Of a stretch of DNA of 64,000 bases, positions 34,186 to 43,529 are shown piece by piece. This DNA is from VXMF01 sp965206775. GTDB lineage: Bacteria > Acidobacteriota > Terriglobia > Bryobacterales > UBA6623. Location of the stretch: the NCBI GenBank assembly GCA_965206775.1, contig CBDBKU010000002.1, forward strand, positions 992,001 through 1,056,000. Direction: 5' to 3'. The notes under the pieces are model-generated. The model had not been told where the DNA came from, did not search any database, and saw only the letters and a program-made list of their open reading frames with translations. The position numbers and the translations under genes are program-made. Each line of letters opens with the position of its first letter. Position 1 is the first letter of the stretch.

Positions 34186-34982
34186 GGTTCGCCTCCGGGC
34201 GTCTTCCCAAGGGAGGATTCGGGTTGGCCCGACAACAATATAGCTGTCTTGACGGCGACCCGACCGCTGTTTCCGATCGGCCCCGCCATTTCCGATCGTC
34301 CCAGGCGCAGAGCAGCCGCTCGCGCATCGAGGGCCCGCCGTCCATCTTCCGCTTGGCACCGGTCCACTGACGGCACCTTGATGCCTCCGAAAGGGGATCG
34401 TCTCGCCGCGCGTCCGCAGCGGTGCCTCTCGGCGGGGCGTCTTGCCAGGGTCTCGTGACGCCGTGAGGCGCGGTGGCCGAGATCATGCAGGCCTGCTCGG
34501 GTGCTAGGTCTGCTGCGGTACTCGAAATGCCAATACCTGCTTGGGGAGCGCATGTACGACACGAATCCATCAGATGACATCCATTCGAGCCAGATGGTCG
34601 CGAAGGCGAAGCTGACGGCCCATTTCGTCGCCGTCGCGGTCAGGGCGGGAATAGGGCGAGACGAGATCAGTGACGTGCTGACCAAGGTGCGGAGCGAGCG
34701 GTCATTTCGGAATTCAGAATCACTGACGAAGACGGCAGGGCCGCCTTTACGAATGTCGAGCGCGAGCTTCGAGTTCCCGGCGGATCCCGGAGTCGGCACG
34801 CAGGCGGCACCGTTTGCCGCTTTCCTTGGCGGCTCGGACGCTGTCGTCGTTCAAGACCTTCATGAACGAAATGGATGGGGTGCCCTTCAAGGCCGTCGGC
34901 GTTTCGGGAATCGACAAGCTGTGGATTGCCTAGGTTGGCAACTCTGCCTCCGAGACAGGCAAGCCCCGACTTTCCGTGTCGG
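34186..34982. other. Degraded region, no intact gene
   Basis: Nearly 800 bp without a convincing gene. A plus-strand frame near 34850-34945 ends TFMNEMDGVPFKAVGVSGID then LWIA and a TAG; it looks like a real C-terminus of something but I cannot name the family and no matching N-terminal part is nearby. Another plus-strand stretch reads FRITDEDGRAAFTNV near 34710. Probably remnants of one lost gene. Confidence 0.35.
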
Positions 34983-36737
34983 CTAGTCCCCGGCCGGTGG
35001 TCGGGGAACGAGCGGCGGACGCGGAATGTTGCCCGGAGGCCGCCTCACGGACACGTCTTCGAACAGGAGCGACGGGACGACCAGGGATGCGATGGCCCCG
35101 AACCGCCGGGCGGGATTCATGATGCTGGCTGAGGTGACCAAAGAACTGGATCGGAACATGATCGTGTGGTTCGTCAGTGCTTCGGACGCTGCGACAATGT
35201 CTCGGAAGCTGCCTTCTGTGAGCCCTGTCAGCACGGCTTCGCGAATCAATTCCTCCCGGCCATCGGGAAAGACCTTGACCGCGACCACCGCCCTGATCGA
35301 GGGACTTCCCCGTGACCCGCCTGTCCGGCGGCTCCCGAACGCGTTCGATCCGGGTTGCGCGGCACGTCTCACGACGATTCCGTACTCCAGTTCCCTCTCT
35401 TCCACCAGTGCAAGGAATTCCTCGGACATCTCCTCTGTCGAGAGCCCGCCGCTCGGCAGGAGGAAGAGATTGGACGGCGCCGGTCCTCCTGCCCGCATGT
35501 GGCCATTGCTGCGCGGAATCCCTGCTACCGGATTGCGTGTCGAAAGCAGGGTCTTGAGGATTCCGCGCTGGACCAGCGTTGTCTCGCGAGCAGGCACAGC
35601 TTCGTCGTCGACCTCGTAGCCGCCCCAGAGCGGGCCTTGCTCGTTCTCTCGCACCGTGGGGTTGTCCTCGATAGCCAGGAATCTCGGCAGGACCCGGCTG
35701 CCGAGCTTGTCTTGGAATGGATTGGCCATCCGGTCCATCGTCTGCCGCATGCGAGGGTCGTCTGCCAAAGGAGCCTTCTGGACGAGCAGTCGGGGCAGGA
35801 GAACTTGGCGTACCAATTCCGCCGCTGCCTGCCCCTCGAACAGGACCGGCCCTGCGTAGCGGTCGAAGATCTGCGCTTGCCGCAGGTCTTCGAGGCGTCC
35901 CGCCAGAACCTGGCCTCGCGCTGCGAGTTCCGTGTGTCCGGGCAGGTCCTCCGATGTGCGGCCGTAGACCGTGAACGAATCAGAAATCTCCGTTCCGTCC
36001 CCAGCCCGTGCGCCAGCCCGTACGCTCACCGCGGCACTGGGATCCTCGCGGATGATCGACGATCCCTCGCTGTTGGCGTAGAGCACGCGCACGCGAGTCG
36101 CGCGCGCCTCGACCGCCGATGCGTGGATGTTTGGGTGCTGCAGGAAGACGGCCGACAAGTCGGCTGCGAGCGCCCGGACGCGGTTCGCTTCCGCCGTCGG
36201 CGAAGCCGAGCCGTCGTCGTACTGGTGGGGGTCTTCCACGCTGAAGTCCGGGGCTTCTTCCACTACCGTTTCGTTCTGGAGCAGGGCGCGTTTCTTCGAG
36301 ATTTGGTCGAGGGCTTGCTTGTATGCGCGATCGGTCGCCAGCCAGATTGCCCGTCGGAGCCCGTCGTAGTTGTCGTCCAGCGGCAGCGAAACCGCTCGGC
36401 CGGACGTGAATCCAAGCGACCTGAAGTCCGGCCTGGAATAGAAGTTGGTGTTGTCAAGGGTCCGATCCCCTACCCTGACCTCGACACTCAAGGTTCGGCC
36501 AGCGCTCTCTCCGCTGCTGGCGATTCCGCCCAAGGCAGCCGTTGCGCGAATGTCCGAGACTTCGTAAACGGTGTACGAAACGAAGTAGGGCTTTTCCAGA
36601 TTGTCTAGCCTGAGCTCGTTCATGCTGCGAGCCATCTCGTCCTGCATCGCTTGCATCACCACGTTGCGTTGCGCCGCGAGAGGCAACGAAGCGATCGCGA
36701 GTGACAGGGAGAGAGCGCAAGTCCCCACGTGATTCAT
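34983..36737 (-). CDS. Exported TldE/PmbA-like partner, no metal site
   Basis: 584 aa. Sec signal at residues 1-22 (MNHVGTCALSLSLAIASLPLAAQ). The body aligns by pattern with the TldD/PmbA family and with its upstream neighbour: YFVSYTVYEVSDIRATAALG, VRVGDRTLDNTNF, RRAIWLATDRAYKQAL, RVLYANSEGSSI, GPVLFEGQAAAELVRQVLLP, and SRNPVAG-type NGHMR near the end. Where the neighbour has H-E-I-L-G-H this protein has V-R-Q-V-L-L-P, so no zinc ligands; that is how TldE (PmbA) differs from TldD in E. coli. The start ATG overlaps the upstream stop as ATGA, so the two are translationally coupled and probably form a heteromer. The C-terminus is Pro/Arg rich. An in-frame extension to 36905 lies within the upstream gene and is unlikely. 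Confidence 0.85.
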   Translation of the reverse strand: MNHVGTCALSLSLAIASLPLAAQRNVVMQAMQDEMARSMNELRLDNLEKPYFVSYTVYEVSDIRATAALGGIASSGESAGRTLSVEVRVGDRTLDNTNFYSRPDFRSLGFTSGRAVSLPLDDNYDGLRRAIWLATDRAYKQALDQISKKRALLQNETVVEEAPDFSVEDPHQYDDGSASPTAEANRVRALAADLSAVFLQHPNIHASAVEARATRVRVLYANSEGSSIIREDPSAAVSVRAGARAGDGTEISDSFTVYGRTSEDLPGHTELAARGQVLAGRLEDLRQAQIFDRYAGPVLFEGQAAAELVRQVLLPRLLVQKAPLADDPRMRQTMDRMANPFQDKLGSRVLPRFLAIEDNPTVRENEQGPLWGGYEVDDEAVPARETTLVQRGILKTLLSTRNPVAGIPRSNGHMRAGGPAPSNLFLLPSGGLSTEEMSEEFLALVEERELEYGIVVRRAAQPGSNAFGSRRTGGSRGSPSIRAVVAVKVFPDGREELIREAVLTGLTEGSFRDIVAASEALTNHTIMFRSSSLVTSASIMNPARRFGAIASLVVPSLLFEDVSVRRPPGNIPRPPLVPRPPAGD

Positions 36738-38455
36738 TGGACGACTCCGGTCACGATCTCGCGCCCGCCCTGCGCCAATCCGGACGGGGCGGGAAGAAGC
36801 GGGAGGCGTTCTTGGGATTTCTCTTTTCTCTGCACTTCGATTTGGGAAACCAGTATGGGCGGGGATACTGCACTTACCGGGACGCCTCCGGATTCCGCAC
36901 CGCAAACGCCATTGAACGTCGCTAGTTCCGCCCCTCCGGCGGCAACCTTGCTGAATGTCGTCAGCGGCGTGCCAATCAGATCGACTCCCCGAACGAGCTC
37001 CTCGCGGCCATCGGCGAATATTCGATAGACCATGGTCGGCAGGACGTTGAATGCATTCGGCGTTCTCCGGCCCGTCATCGTGAATCCACCTTGGATGGCG
37101 TCGAACAAGAGCCCGTACTCCTTGCCTTCCCTCCGGAGCTGCTCGACGAGCATTGCCTTCAGGTCCTTCGTCGAGAGCGGCTCGCCCACCTCCACGAACA
37201 GGTTCGACTGCCTCGCAACAGGGGAGAAACCCGCTTGCTTGCGCCCGTGGCCGTTGGACCCCGAGAAGCCCTCAATCGGCCTGCGAGACATGAGGAACTG
37301 CTTCAGCACGCCCTCGTCTACGACCACCACCCGCTGACCCTTGACCCCCTGGTTGTCGAACCTGTAGGAACCCGCAAGATCTGTCCCTGCGGCGCGGCGC
37401 ACGTTCGGATCGAACACGACAGAGAACGCGTCGGGCAGCAGCGATTCACCGGCCATGTCCTTGAAGGTCTGGCCATCGTCGGCCTCGCGTTGCCGATGGC
37501 CTTCGACCCGGTGGCCTAGGATTTCATGGAAGAAGACTCCGCTGGCGCGTCCCGACAGGATGGCAGGCCCGCTGTACGGTTCCGCGACCGGGGCGACTCT
37601 CAGCGATTCGAGATCGTCGATGATCTGCCTGACGGTTTCCATCACCGTCTCGTCGTCGGGCAGGCCGTTCAGGCTGAACGCGAAGAACGCCTCGTAGCGG
37701 GGCAGGTTCATTCCGTCGTCAGCCTTCGTCGTGGCCGATACGCTCAACCTGAAAGACGTGTCCGAGGTACGGATCCTGGTGCCTTCGCTGTTGACGTACC
37801 ACCGCGTCACCGCACTGGCCGATAGGATCGCGTTGGAGGAATAGATGTGCTCGGCCTGCGCGAACGGAACCGTGTATCGTTTTAGCTTGTTCGCCCATGC
37901 CGAGTCGTCGATCGCGATGGACTTTGGCTCCTCAGTGAATTGCACCGGCCGTTCTGCGGAGAAATCGGCCGCCCGGTCCTCTTCGTCCACATTGATCCGG
38001 ACACTGGTCTTGATCCTTGCGAGCTGCTCCGTAGCTTGCCTGTAACTCCTGTCGGTCTCCAGCCAGAGAGCGTTCCGAAGCGCCTCGGGGTCGGATACCG
38101 GAACTTCGGTCCGCGACCGCCTCCGAAAGCCCGCTCCCCTGCCGCCGCGGACCGGGTGCGTGTTGTCGAGGTCTTCATTGCCCACGCGCAGGTCAATGTC
38201 GAGGATGTGGCTCTCGCTTCGCGAGTTCCCCGAGACAGCGCCGAATGAAGCGACCAGCGAGACCCGGGCCGCCTCCGTGATCTCGTAACTGAGGAAATAG
38301 AGGGGTGTGCTCTCCTCGGACAGAATATCGATCGAGCGATCGAGTTCCGCAGCCATCACGCCTAGCACGTCGGCTGCATCGTCTGCCGCCCTGCCAGTTG
38401 GCACGAATGGAATCACGCACAGCGCGACCCCGACAATTCCCGGGATCAATTTCAT
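36734..38455 (-). CDS. Exported TldD-like metallopeptidase
   Basis: 573 aa. Sec signal at 1-23 (PGIVGVALCVIPFVPTGRA). The zinc motif H-E-x-x-x-H is intact at 310-315 in GVFFHEILGHRVEGHRQ, and a conserved Cys518 lies in FNGVCGAESGG, the region that in TldD contributes a ligand. Other family blocks are IVHW-like YVNSEGTRIR, DLAGSYRFDNQGVKGQRV and LMSRRPIEGFSGSNGHGR. TldD/TldE in E. coli is cytosolic and degrades unfolded peptides and matures microcin-type peptides. Here both partners carry signals, so the complex would act in the periplasm or outside. First gene of a two-gene operon with the TldE-like gene. Low-complexity tail of about 35 residues. Confidence 0.88.
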   Translation of the reverse strand: MKLIPGIVGVALCVIPFVPTGRAADDAADVLGVMAAELDRSIDILSEESTPLYFLSYEITEAARVSLVASFGAVSGNSRSESHILDIDLRVGNEDLDNTHPVRGGRGAGFRRRSRTEVPVSDPEALRNALWLETDRSYRQATEQLARIKTSVRINVDEEDRAADFSAERPVQFTEEPKSIAIDDSAWANKLKRYTVPFAQAEHIYSSNAILSASAVTRWYVNSEGTRIRTSDTSFRLSVSATTKADDGMNLPRYEAFFAFSLNGLPDDETVMETVRQIIDDLESLRVAPVAEPYSGPAILSGRASGVFFHEILGHRVEGHRQREADDGQTFKDMAGESLLPDAFSVVFDPNVRRAAGTDLAGSYRFDNQGVKGQRVVVVDEGVLKQFLMSRRPIEGFSGSNGHGRKQAGFSPVARQSNLFVEVGEPLSTKDLKAMLVEQLRREGKEYGLLFDAIQGGFTMTGRRTPNAFNVLPTMVYRIFADGREELVRGVDLIGTPLTTFSKVAAGGAELATFNGVCGAESGGVPVSAVSPPILVSQIEVQRKEKSQERLPLLPAPSGLAQGGREIVTGVVQ

Positions 38456-38910
38456 CGCCTGATACTCAAGTCCCGCGCTACGGATCCATGCCGCGCGCGA
38501 GACCGCCTAATCATAAGGTAAGTGCACAAGGGCGCTAGGTTACGGCAATTGCCAGAGAACGGCGGACCGGATCGGGCGCGAGCGCCTCCGTCGCAGATTC
38601 GTGTCGCACCGACGTCGCTGAACTCTTCGAACGATTCCGCGCGCTAGGGGAACGTTGGAAGGATGACGAAAGACCGCGGTGTCGTTTGATCTAGAGGCCG
38701 GTTCGGAACTCGCGCTAGATCTGGCTTCGCTCGTCCCGCTGGGTGTCCGCATAGCGAGGTCGGGCTCGACGATTCGCACGAATTCGGCTCGTCGCGCCTT
38801 GGAACTCGCAAGCCGGGAATGCGGGAACCGACGGGAATTTCGATATCGAACGCCTTGAGGAAGGCTTTGCTCGGCAAATTGCTACTTGAGTTGCCATAAC
38901 GAGCTGAAAT
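38456..38910. other. No gene seen
   Basis: Region between divergent genes; presumably holds promoters for both. Open frames are short and unrecognised. Confidence 0.4.
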
Positions 38911-40062
38911 ATGGCGATCAAAAGGAAATTCTTTCGCCCGCCGGAAGGTCATTTCTTCCTTTTTGGCCCTCGGGGCACCGGAAAGAGCACATAGCTGCGG
39001 AGCGCCTGTCGGAATGCCCTTTGGATCGACCTCCTCTCCCCGGCGCAGCAGAGACTCTACGCCGCCCGGCCCGAACGGTTGCGCGAACTGGTTGCAGCTG
39101 CGCCCGGCGGAAGCGAAGTCGTCATCGACGAAGTGCAGCGAGTCCCCGAGTTGCTGACGATCGTACACCAGCTCATGGAGGAGCCCGGGTGCCCGCGCTT
39201 CGTGCTTACAGGGTCCAGTTCCAGAAAGCTGAAGCGAGACGGCGTCGACCTGCTAGCAGGCCGCGCGACCCTCCGAACCATGCATCCCTTCATGGCTGCG
39301 GAACTCGGGGCAAGATTCGATCTGGACTCGGCGGTCGAGATCGGGTTACTGCCTCTCGTCTGGGACGCTCGGGACCCCTCGGACACCTTGAGCGCGTACG
39401 TAGGCTTGTACGTGCAGCAAGAGGTCCAACCGGAGGGACTTGTCCGCAATACCGGGGCATTCCACCGATTTCTCGAAGCGATCAGCTTCGCTCACGGAGC
39501 CGCCCTCAACGTCAGCGAGGTTGCTCGTGAATGCGCTGTCAGTCGCAAGACAGTCGAGGGGTACGTGGAAATCGTGGAAGACGTGCTGCTGGCGTTCCGG
39601 ATACCGGTCTTCACGAGGCGTGCACGCCGGCACATCGTTGCTCATCCGAAATTCTATTTCGCCGACGCCGGTGTATTCCAGACACTGCGGCCCGCCGGGC
39701 CGCTGGACAGCTCTGAAGAGGCTCGAGGAGGGGCATTGGAAGGGCTCGTTGCCCAACATCTGAGAGCTTGGCTGAGTTACTCCCGATCATCCGCCCGCGT
39801 TTACTACTGGAGGACTCGCGCCGGCAGCGAGGTGGACTTCGTGGTGTACGGCGAGGACGAGTTCTGGGCACTCGAGGTCAAGCACTCCCGGCGGGTGCGC
39901 CATTCGGATCTCCGCCACCTGAAGCGCTTCCGGGAAGACTACCCGGAAGCCCGCACTCGTCTTGCTTACGGAGGAGACGAGCGTCTCGAAGTGGATGGAA
40001 TTGTATGCTTGCCTGCGGTCGAGCTGCTGCAGGGGGTGGTCCCGGGGCGCCGGCTGCCCTGA
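38911..40062 (+). pseudogene. AAA ATPase (DUF4143 type) with amber stop after Walker A
   Basis: Reading from ATG 38911 gives KRKFFRPPEGHFFLFGPRGTGKST, a complete Walker A, and then TAG at 38992-38994. The same frame continues without any other stop for 355 codons: ALWIDLLSPAQQRLYAARPE, VVIDEVQRVPELL (Walker B), FVLTGSSSRKL (sensor), then the DUF4143 C-terminal half with YFADAGVFQTLR and a nuclease-like GSEVDFVVYG then FWALEVKHS. In relatives this position is normally Trp (TGG), so a single G-to-A change explains it. Without readthrough, a TTG at 39079 could start a product lacking Walker A, which would not bind ATP. The full length, 383 codons, matches the family. Members are often of unknown function, sometimes found in mobile or toxin-antitoxin contexts. 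Confidence 0.88.
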
Positions 40063-40339
40063 CGTCGGCACGGACTCGGTCGGCGCATGGACCGCCTGGA
40101 CTTGGCTAGCCGGCCGGGCCACGGCCGCGATCTGGCGGCAGCGTTCTCGAACTCGCCGTAGCTGCCACGATGACACACCATCGGGCAGGCTGGCAGGCTT
40201 CTCATTCGCGGAATCTGGATAATGAAATCTCGGACTGGGTCGGCGATAGCCATGCGGATCGTTGCATGCGTGCGTGCCATTTCAGTCCCGAGAGGTTCGT
40301 AGGCGAGTAACGATCCGCCTGGAAAGAGACATCCGACAG

Positions 40340-41347
40340 ATGAAACGAAGCTTTTGGTGGACCGCAACCCTTCTGCTGTGCCTCGGGCCGCAGCTCGCCG
40401 CCCAGACATCGGAGGATCTTCCTCCCGCGACCTGGTCAACGGTATCGGTCTCCGCCGAGCCGACGGCCCGCCACGAGACTGCGATGGTGGCGTTTGGGGG
40501 CAAGGCATACCTGATGGGCGGTCGAGGCGTGAAGCCGGTCGAGGAATTCGACCCCGGCACGAATTCCTGGCGGAAGCTCGGATCGACACCGTTCGAGATG
40601 CATCACTTCCAGCCCGTCGCATATGGCGATCAGATCTACGTCATGACCGCCATGACTGGAAAATACCCGAAGGAGACGCCTCTCGAGACGTGGTACGTAT
40701 ACAGCCCTGACGACGATTCCTGGCGGAAGGGCGCAGCGATTCCTGACGCGCGCAGGCGAGGCGGAGCCGGAACGGCTGTGTACGACGGGAAGATCTACCT
40801 GGCTTGCGGGATCGTGGACGGGCATACGAGCGGCACCGTGGCTTGGTTTGACGAATTCGATCCGAAGACCCGCGAATGGCGCGAGTTGCCGGACGCGCCC
40901 CGAGCGCGGGACCACTTTTCCGTTGTCGTCAGCGAGGGCCGCCTCTATCTGGTTGGAGGCCGGAACACGAGCTATCACGAGCCCGGCAACTTCACCGCAT
41001 TCTTCGGGACCGTGATCCCCGAAGTGGATGTCTACGACTTCGAGACGGGCAAGTGGTCCACGCTCCCCGGCGGGCTGGACGTGCCAACCGCCGCTGGAGG
41101 GCTGGTTGCTCTTGACGGATCGATCTACTACTTCGGCGGCGAGACGGCCCAGAAGCTGGCCCATTCCGAAACTCACCGGCTCGACCTCGAAACTGGCGAA
41201 ATATCGCTGGTTGCCTCGCTTCAGCGAGGGCGGCACGGCGGCGGAGCGGCGGTACTGAATGGAAAGATCTATTTCGCGGCGGGAAGCGGCGGTCGCGGGG
41301 GAGGCCCCGAACTCTCTTCGACAGAGGTTTTCGATCCCAAGCCCTGA
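40340..41347 (+). CDS. Exported Kelch-repeat protein
   Basis: 335 aa. Sec signal at 1-20 (KRSFWWTATLLLCLGPQLAAQ). The rest is a six-bladed propeller made of Kelch repeats, for example AYLMGGRGVKPVEEFDPGTN then SWRKL, IYLACGI, LYLVGGRNTS, IYYFGGETAQ and IYFAAGSGG. No catalytic residues are apparent. Likely a periplasmic or surface binding protein. Stands alone, convergent with the CRTAC1-type gene. Confidence 0.85.
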   Translation: MKRSFWWTATLLLCLGPQLAAQTSEDLPPATWSTVSVSAEPTARHETAMVAFGGKAYLMGGRGVKPVEEFDPGTNSWRKLGSTPFEMHHFQPVAYGDQIYVMTAMTGKYPKETPLETWYVYSPDDDSWRKGAAIPDARRRGGAGTAVYDGKIYLACGIVDGHTSGTVAWFDEFDPKTREWRELPDAPRARDHFSVVVSEGRLYLVGGRNTSYHEPGNFTAFFGTVIPEVDVYDFETGKWSTLPGGLDVPTAAGGLVALDGSIYYFGGETAQKLAHSETHRLDLETGEISLVASLQRGRHGGGAAVLNGKIYFAAGSGGRGGGPELSSTEVFDPKP

Positions 41348-41389
41348 TCGCGGCTTTCCGCGCTCGCGAATGCCTCCCGCCCATCTCCG

Positions 41390-43108
41390 TTAGCGGTCTC
41401 CCGTGCCGGCAGCGAATTCGCCCTCCTGCCCAACCAGTCCTTCGCCCTCGCGGATGACGAGCGAGCGATTCAGCCCAAGTCCTTCGAGCGTATCGACTAC
41501 TCCGCTTGGCCAGGAGACTCGGACGCTGACGACTTCGAGCCCCTGACGCAACCCGAAGTGAAGGCGCGGGTCGTGCGCAGACTGGTAGCTTCCGCCTCCG
41601 GTCCGTTCGGCGACTTGCACGAATCCGTCCGACGAGACGGTCACCCTCGCTCCGACGCCGTCACGGTTCGACTGGATGCCTACCAGGAGTACCTGAAGCC
41701 AGTTCTTGCGGTTGCCGCCATCGTTTCGCAGAAGCTGGGCGCCCTGCCCGTTGTTGGCGACTACTACGTCCGTGTCCCCGTCGTTGTCGTAGTCTGCGAA
41801 CGCTGCAGCCCTGCTGACGCGGGGGAGTGAGATGGCCGGTCCGAGCTGCTCACCCGTCTCCTCGAACTTGCCTCCCACGTTCCGGAACACAAGCTTCCTC
41901 TCCTCGTATCGAGTTCCCTCGTGAAACAGCTGGATGTTGTCGAGGACGTGACCGTTGGCCACGAACAGGTCGCGCCAGCCGTCGTTGTCGTAGTCCACGA
42001 ACCGAGTTCCGAACCCGCTGAGATCAAAGGTCTTGTATCCGACGCCATCTTGGAACGTGGCGTCCCTGAAGCTTCCGTCGCCGAGATTTCGGTAGAGCCT
42101 GTCGAACTCGAAGTCAAGGTGCGTCATGTAGAGATCCGGCCAGCCGTCGCCATCGTAGTCCGCAGCGTCCACGCCCATCCCGGCCTCGGCTTCGCCGTTC
42201 TCGCCAAGCGCCACTCCGGCGACGAAAGCCAGTTCCTCGAACGTGCCGTCCCGGTTGTTGCGAAACAGGAAGTTAGGCATGGAATCGTTCGCGACGAAAA
42301 TGTCCATCCAGCCGTCCCTGTCGAAGTCGAAGCAAACGACGCCCAGGCCGTTGCCGGCGTAGCCGCCGATGCCCGAACTCTCGGTTGCATCTTCGAAGGC
42401 ACCGTTCCCTAGGTTGCGATACAGCGTCGGATTCTGGCCTCGATACCTGTTGGGATGGCAGTACGAACGGTATCCAGGACGTCGCTCGCCGCAATGCGCG
42501 TTCCGCTCGGGCGACCAATCGAGGTAGTTGACGATCACCAGATCGAGCAGGCCGTCGTTGTCGTAGTCGAACCATGCGGAACTCGTTCCCCACATTCCGG
42601 GGTTAGCCGTGCCTGCCGCATCGGTAACGTCTTGGAACGTCCCGTTCCCGTCGTTCCGAAAAAGCGTTGACCGTCCGTACCCGGTCACCGCCAGATCAGG
42701 ATCTCCGTCGTTGTCGTAGTCGCCGACAGCGACACCCATCGCGAACAGGCCCTCCGCGCCGACTCCTGCTTCCGTCGTGACATCCACGAATCCTTCGTCC
42801 CCTGCGTTCCGATACAGCACGCTGCTCAGGGGCGAGACAGGGACGAATGCATCGGTCGCCGCGCTGTTCGTCAGGTAGAGGTCGAGCAGGCCGTCTCCGT
42901 CGTAGTCGAGCCACGCGGCTCCTCCACCCATGGTTTCGATCAAGTACTTCTCGGGCGTCGCAGCGTTCTCGTGGGTGAAGGCGATCCCGGACTCGCGCGT
43001 CACGTCGATGAATCCGACCGCGGCTTCTGGGGCCGCCGCGTCACCGCTCGCTAGATCCAGGACTGAACACAGAGCGGCGCCGATAACGAGCAGGTGCCGG
43101 ATCGCCAT
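41390..43108 (-). CDS. Exported CRTAC1/UnbV-type propeller
   Basis: About 572 aa from ATG 43108, which begins a Sec signal (MAIRHLLVIGAALCSVLDLASG); an upstream in-frame ATG at 43159 is less likely. Seven calcium-binding D-x-D-x-D-G type (FG-GAP/VCBS) repeats are spaced along the protein, such as DYDGDGLLDLYLTN, DYDNDGDPDLAVTG and DFDRDGWMDIFVAN. The C-terminus has the ASPIC/UnbV domain (NWLQVLLVGIQSNRDGVGAR, then GSYQSAHDPRLHFGL). Secreted adhesion or binding role inferred; many copies occur in Acidobacteria and Planctomycetes. Confidence 0.9.
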   Translation of the reverse strand: MAIRHLLVIGAALCSVLDLASGDAAAPEAAVGFIDVTRESGIAFTHENAATPEKYLIETMGGGAAWLDYDGDGLLDLYLTNSAATDAFVPVSPLSSVLYRNAGDEGFVDVTTEAGVGAEGLFAMGVAVGDYDNDGDPDLAVTGYGRSTLFRNDGNGTFQDVTDAAGTANPGMWGTSSAWFDYDNDGLLDLVIVNYLDWSPERNAHCGERRPGYRSYCHPNRYRGQNPTLYRNLGNGAFEDATESSGIGGYAGNGLGVVCFDFDRDGWMDIFVANDSMPNFLFRNNRDGTFEELAFVAGVALGENGEAEAGMGVDAADYDGDGWPDLYMTHLDFEFDRLYRNLGDGSFRDATFQDGVGYKTFDLSGFGTRFVDYDNDGWRDLFVANGHVLDNIQLFHEGTRYEERKLVFRNVGGKFEETGEQLGPAISLPRVSRAAAFADYDNDGDTDVVVANNGQGAQLLRNDGGNRKNWLQVLLVGIQSNRDGVGARVTVSSDGFVQVAERTGGGSYQSAHDPRLHFGLRQGLEVVSVRVSWPSGVVDTLEGLGLNRSLVIREGEGLVGQEGEFAAGTGDR

Positions 43109-43226
43109 CCGCGAGCCGCGCCCCGTCAAGGGTCCTACGTGCGCTCTTCTCGCAGTCACGTTGCTTTCGCGTCGCGGTGCCGGCGTTCTCGAGCTCTTCC
43201 CTGCACTCGCCCGACTTGAATGTAAC

Positions 43227-43253
43227 AGGGCCCCGGCTTGCGCTCGGGGCCCT
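43227..43253. terminator. Perfect 9-bp GC hairpin, possible terminator
   Basis: Inverted repeat AGGGCCCCG / CGGGGCCCT with a 9-nt loop. It lies between two same-strand genes. No strong T-run follows on either strand, so Rho-independent termination is only possible. Confidence 0.35.
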
Positions 43254-43529
43254 GACTTGGCCCGCTATCCGCTTGAATACGATCTTTACGCAGAACCGGG
43301 TGTTCCGCGCGCTGAACGCGGCGCGGTTGCGAGCTTCGCGGCTTGCTCCAACCAGTCAAGTCGCCTTGCGAGTGGCATCCGCGCGAGTTCCGATTCCTCG
43401 AACGGTCCGGTCCAAGGACAGAGCGATGGCAGCACTTCAGCGGTTTGCGACGAATACAGTTTGCCGTTGACCTCCGCGTGACTCTGAAGAGCGGCAGCCT
43501 CCCTCGTCAGAGCAAATCGACGGAAGGCG

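Noticed and set aside
34182..34799. Minus-strand frame containing LDIRKGGPAVFVSDSEF
   Set aside because: It looked protein-like for about 60 residues, but I could not match it to a family and it runs through the 5' region of the enolase gene without a plausible start.
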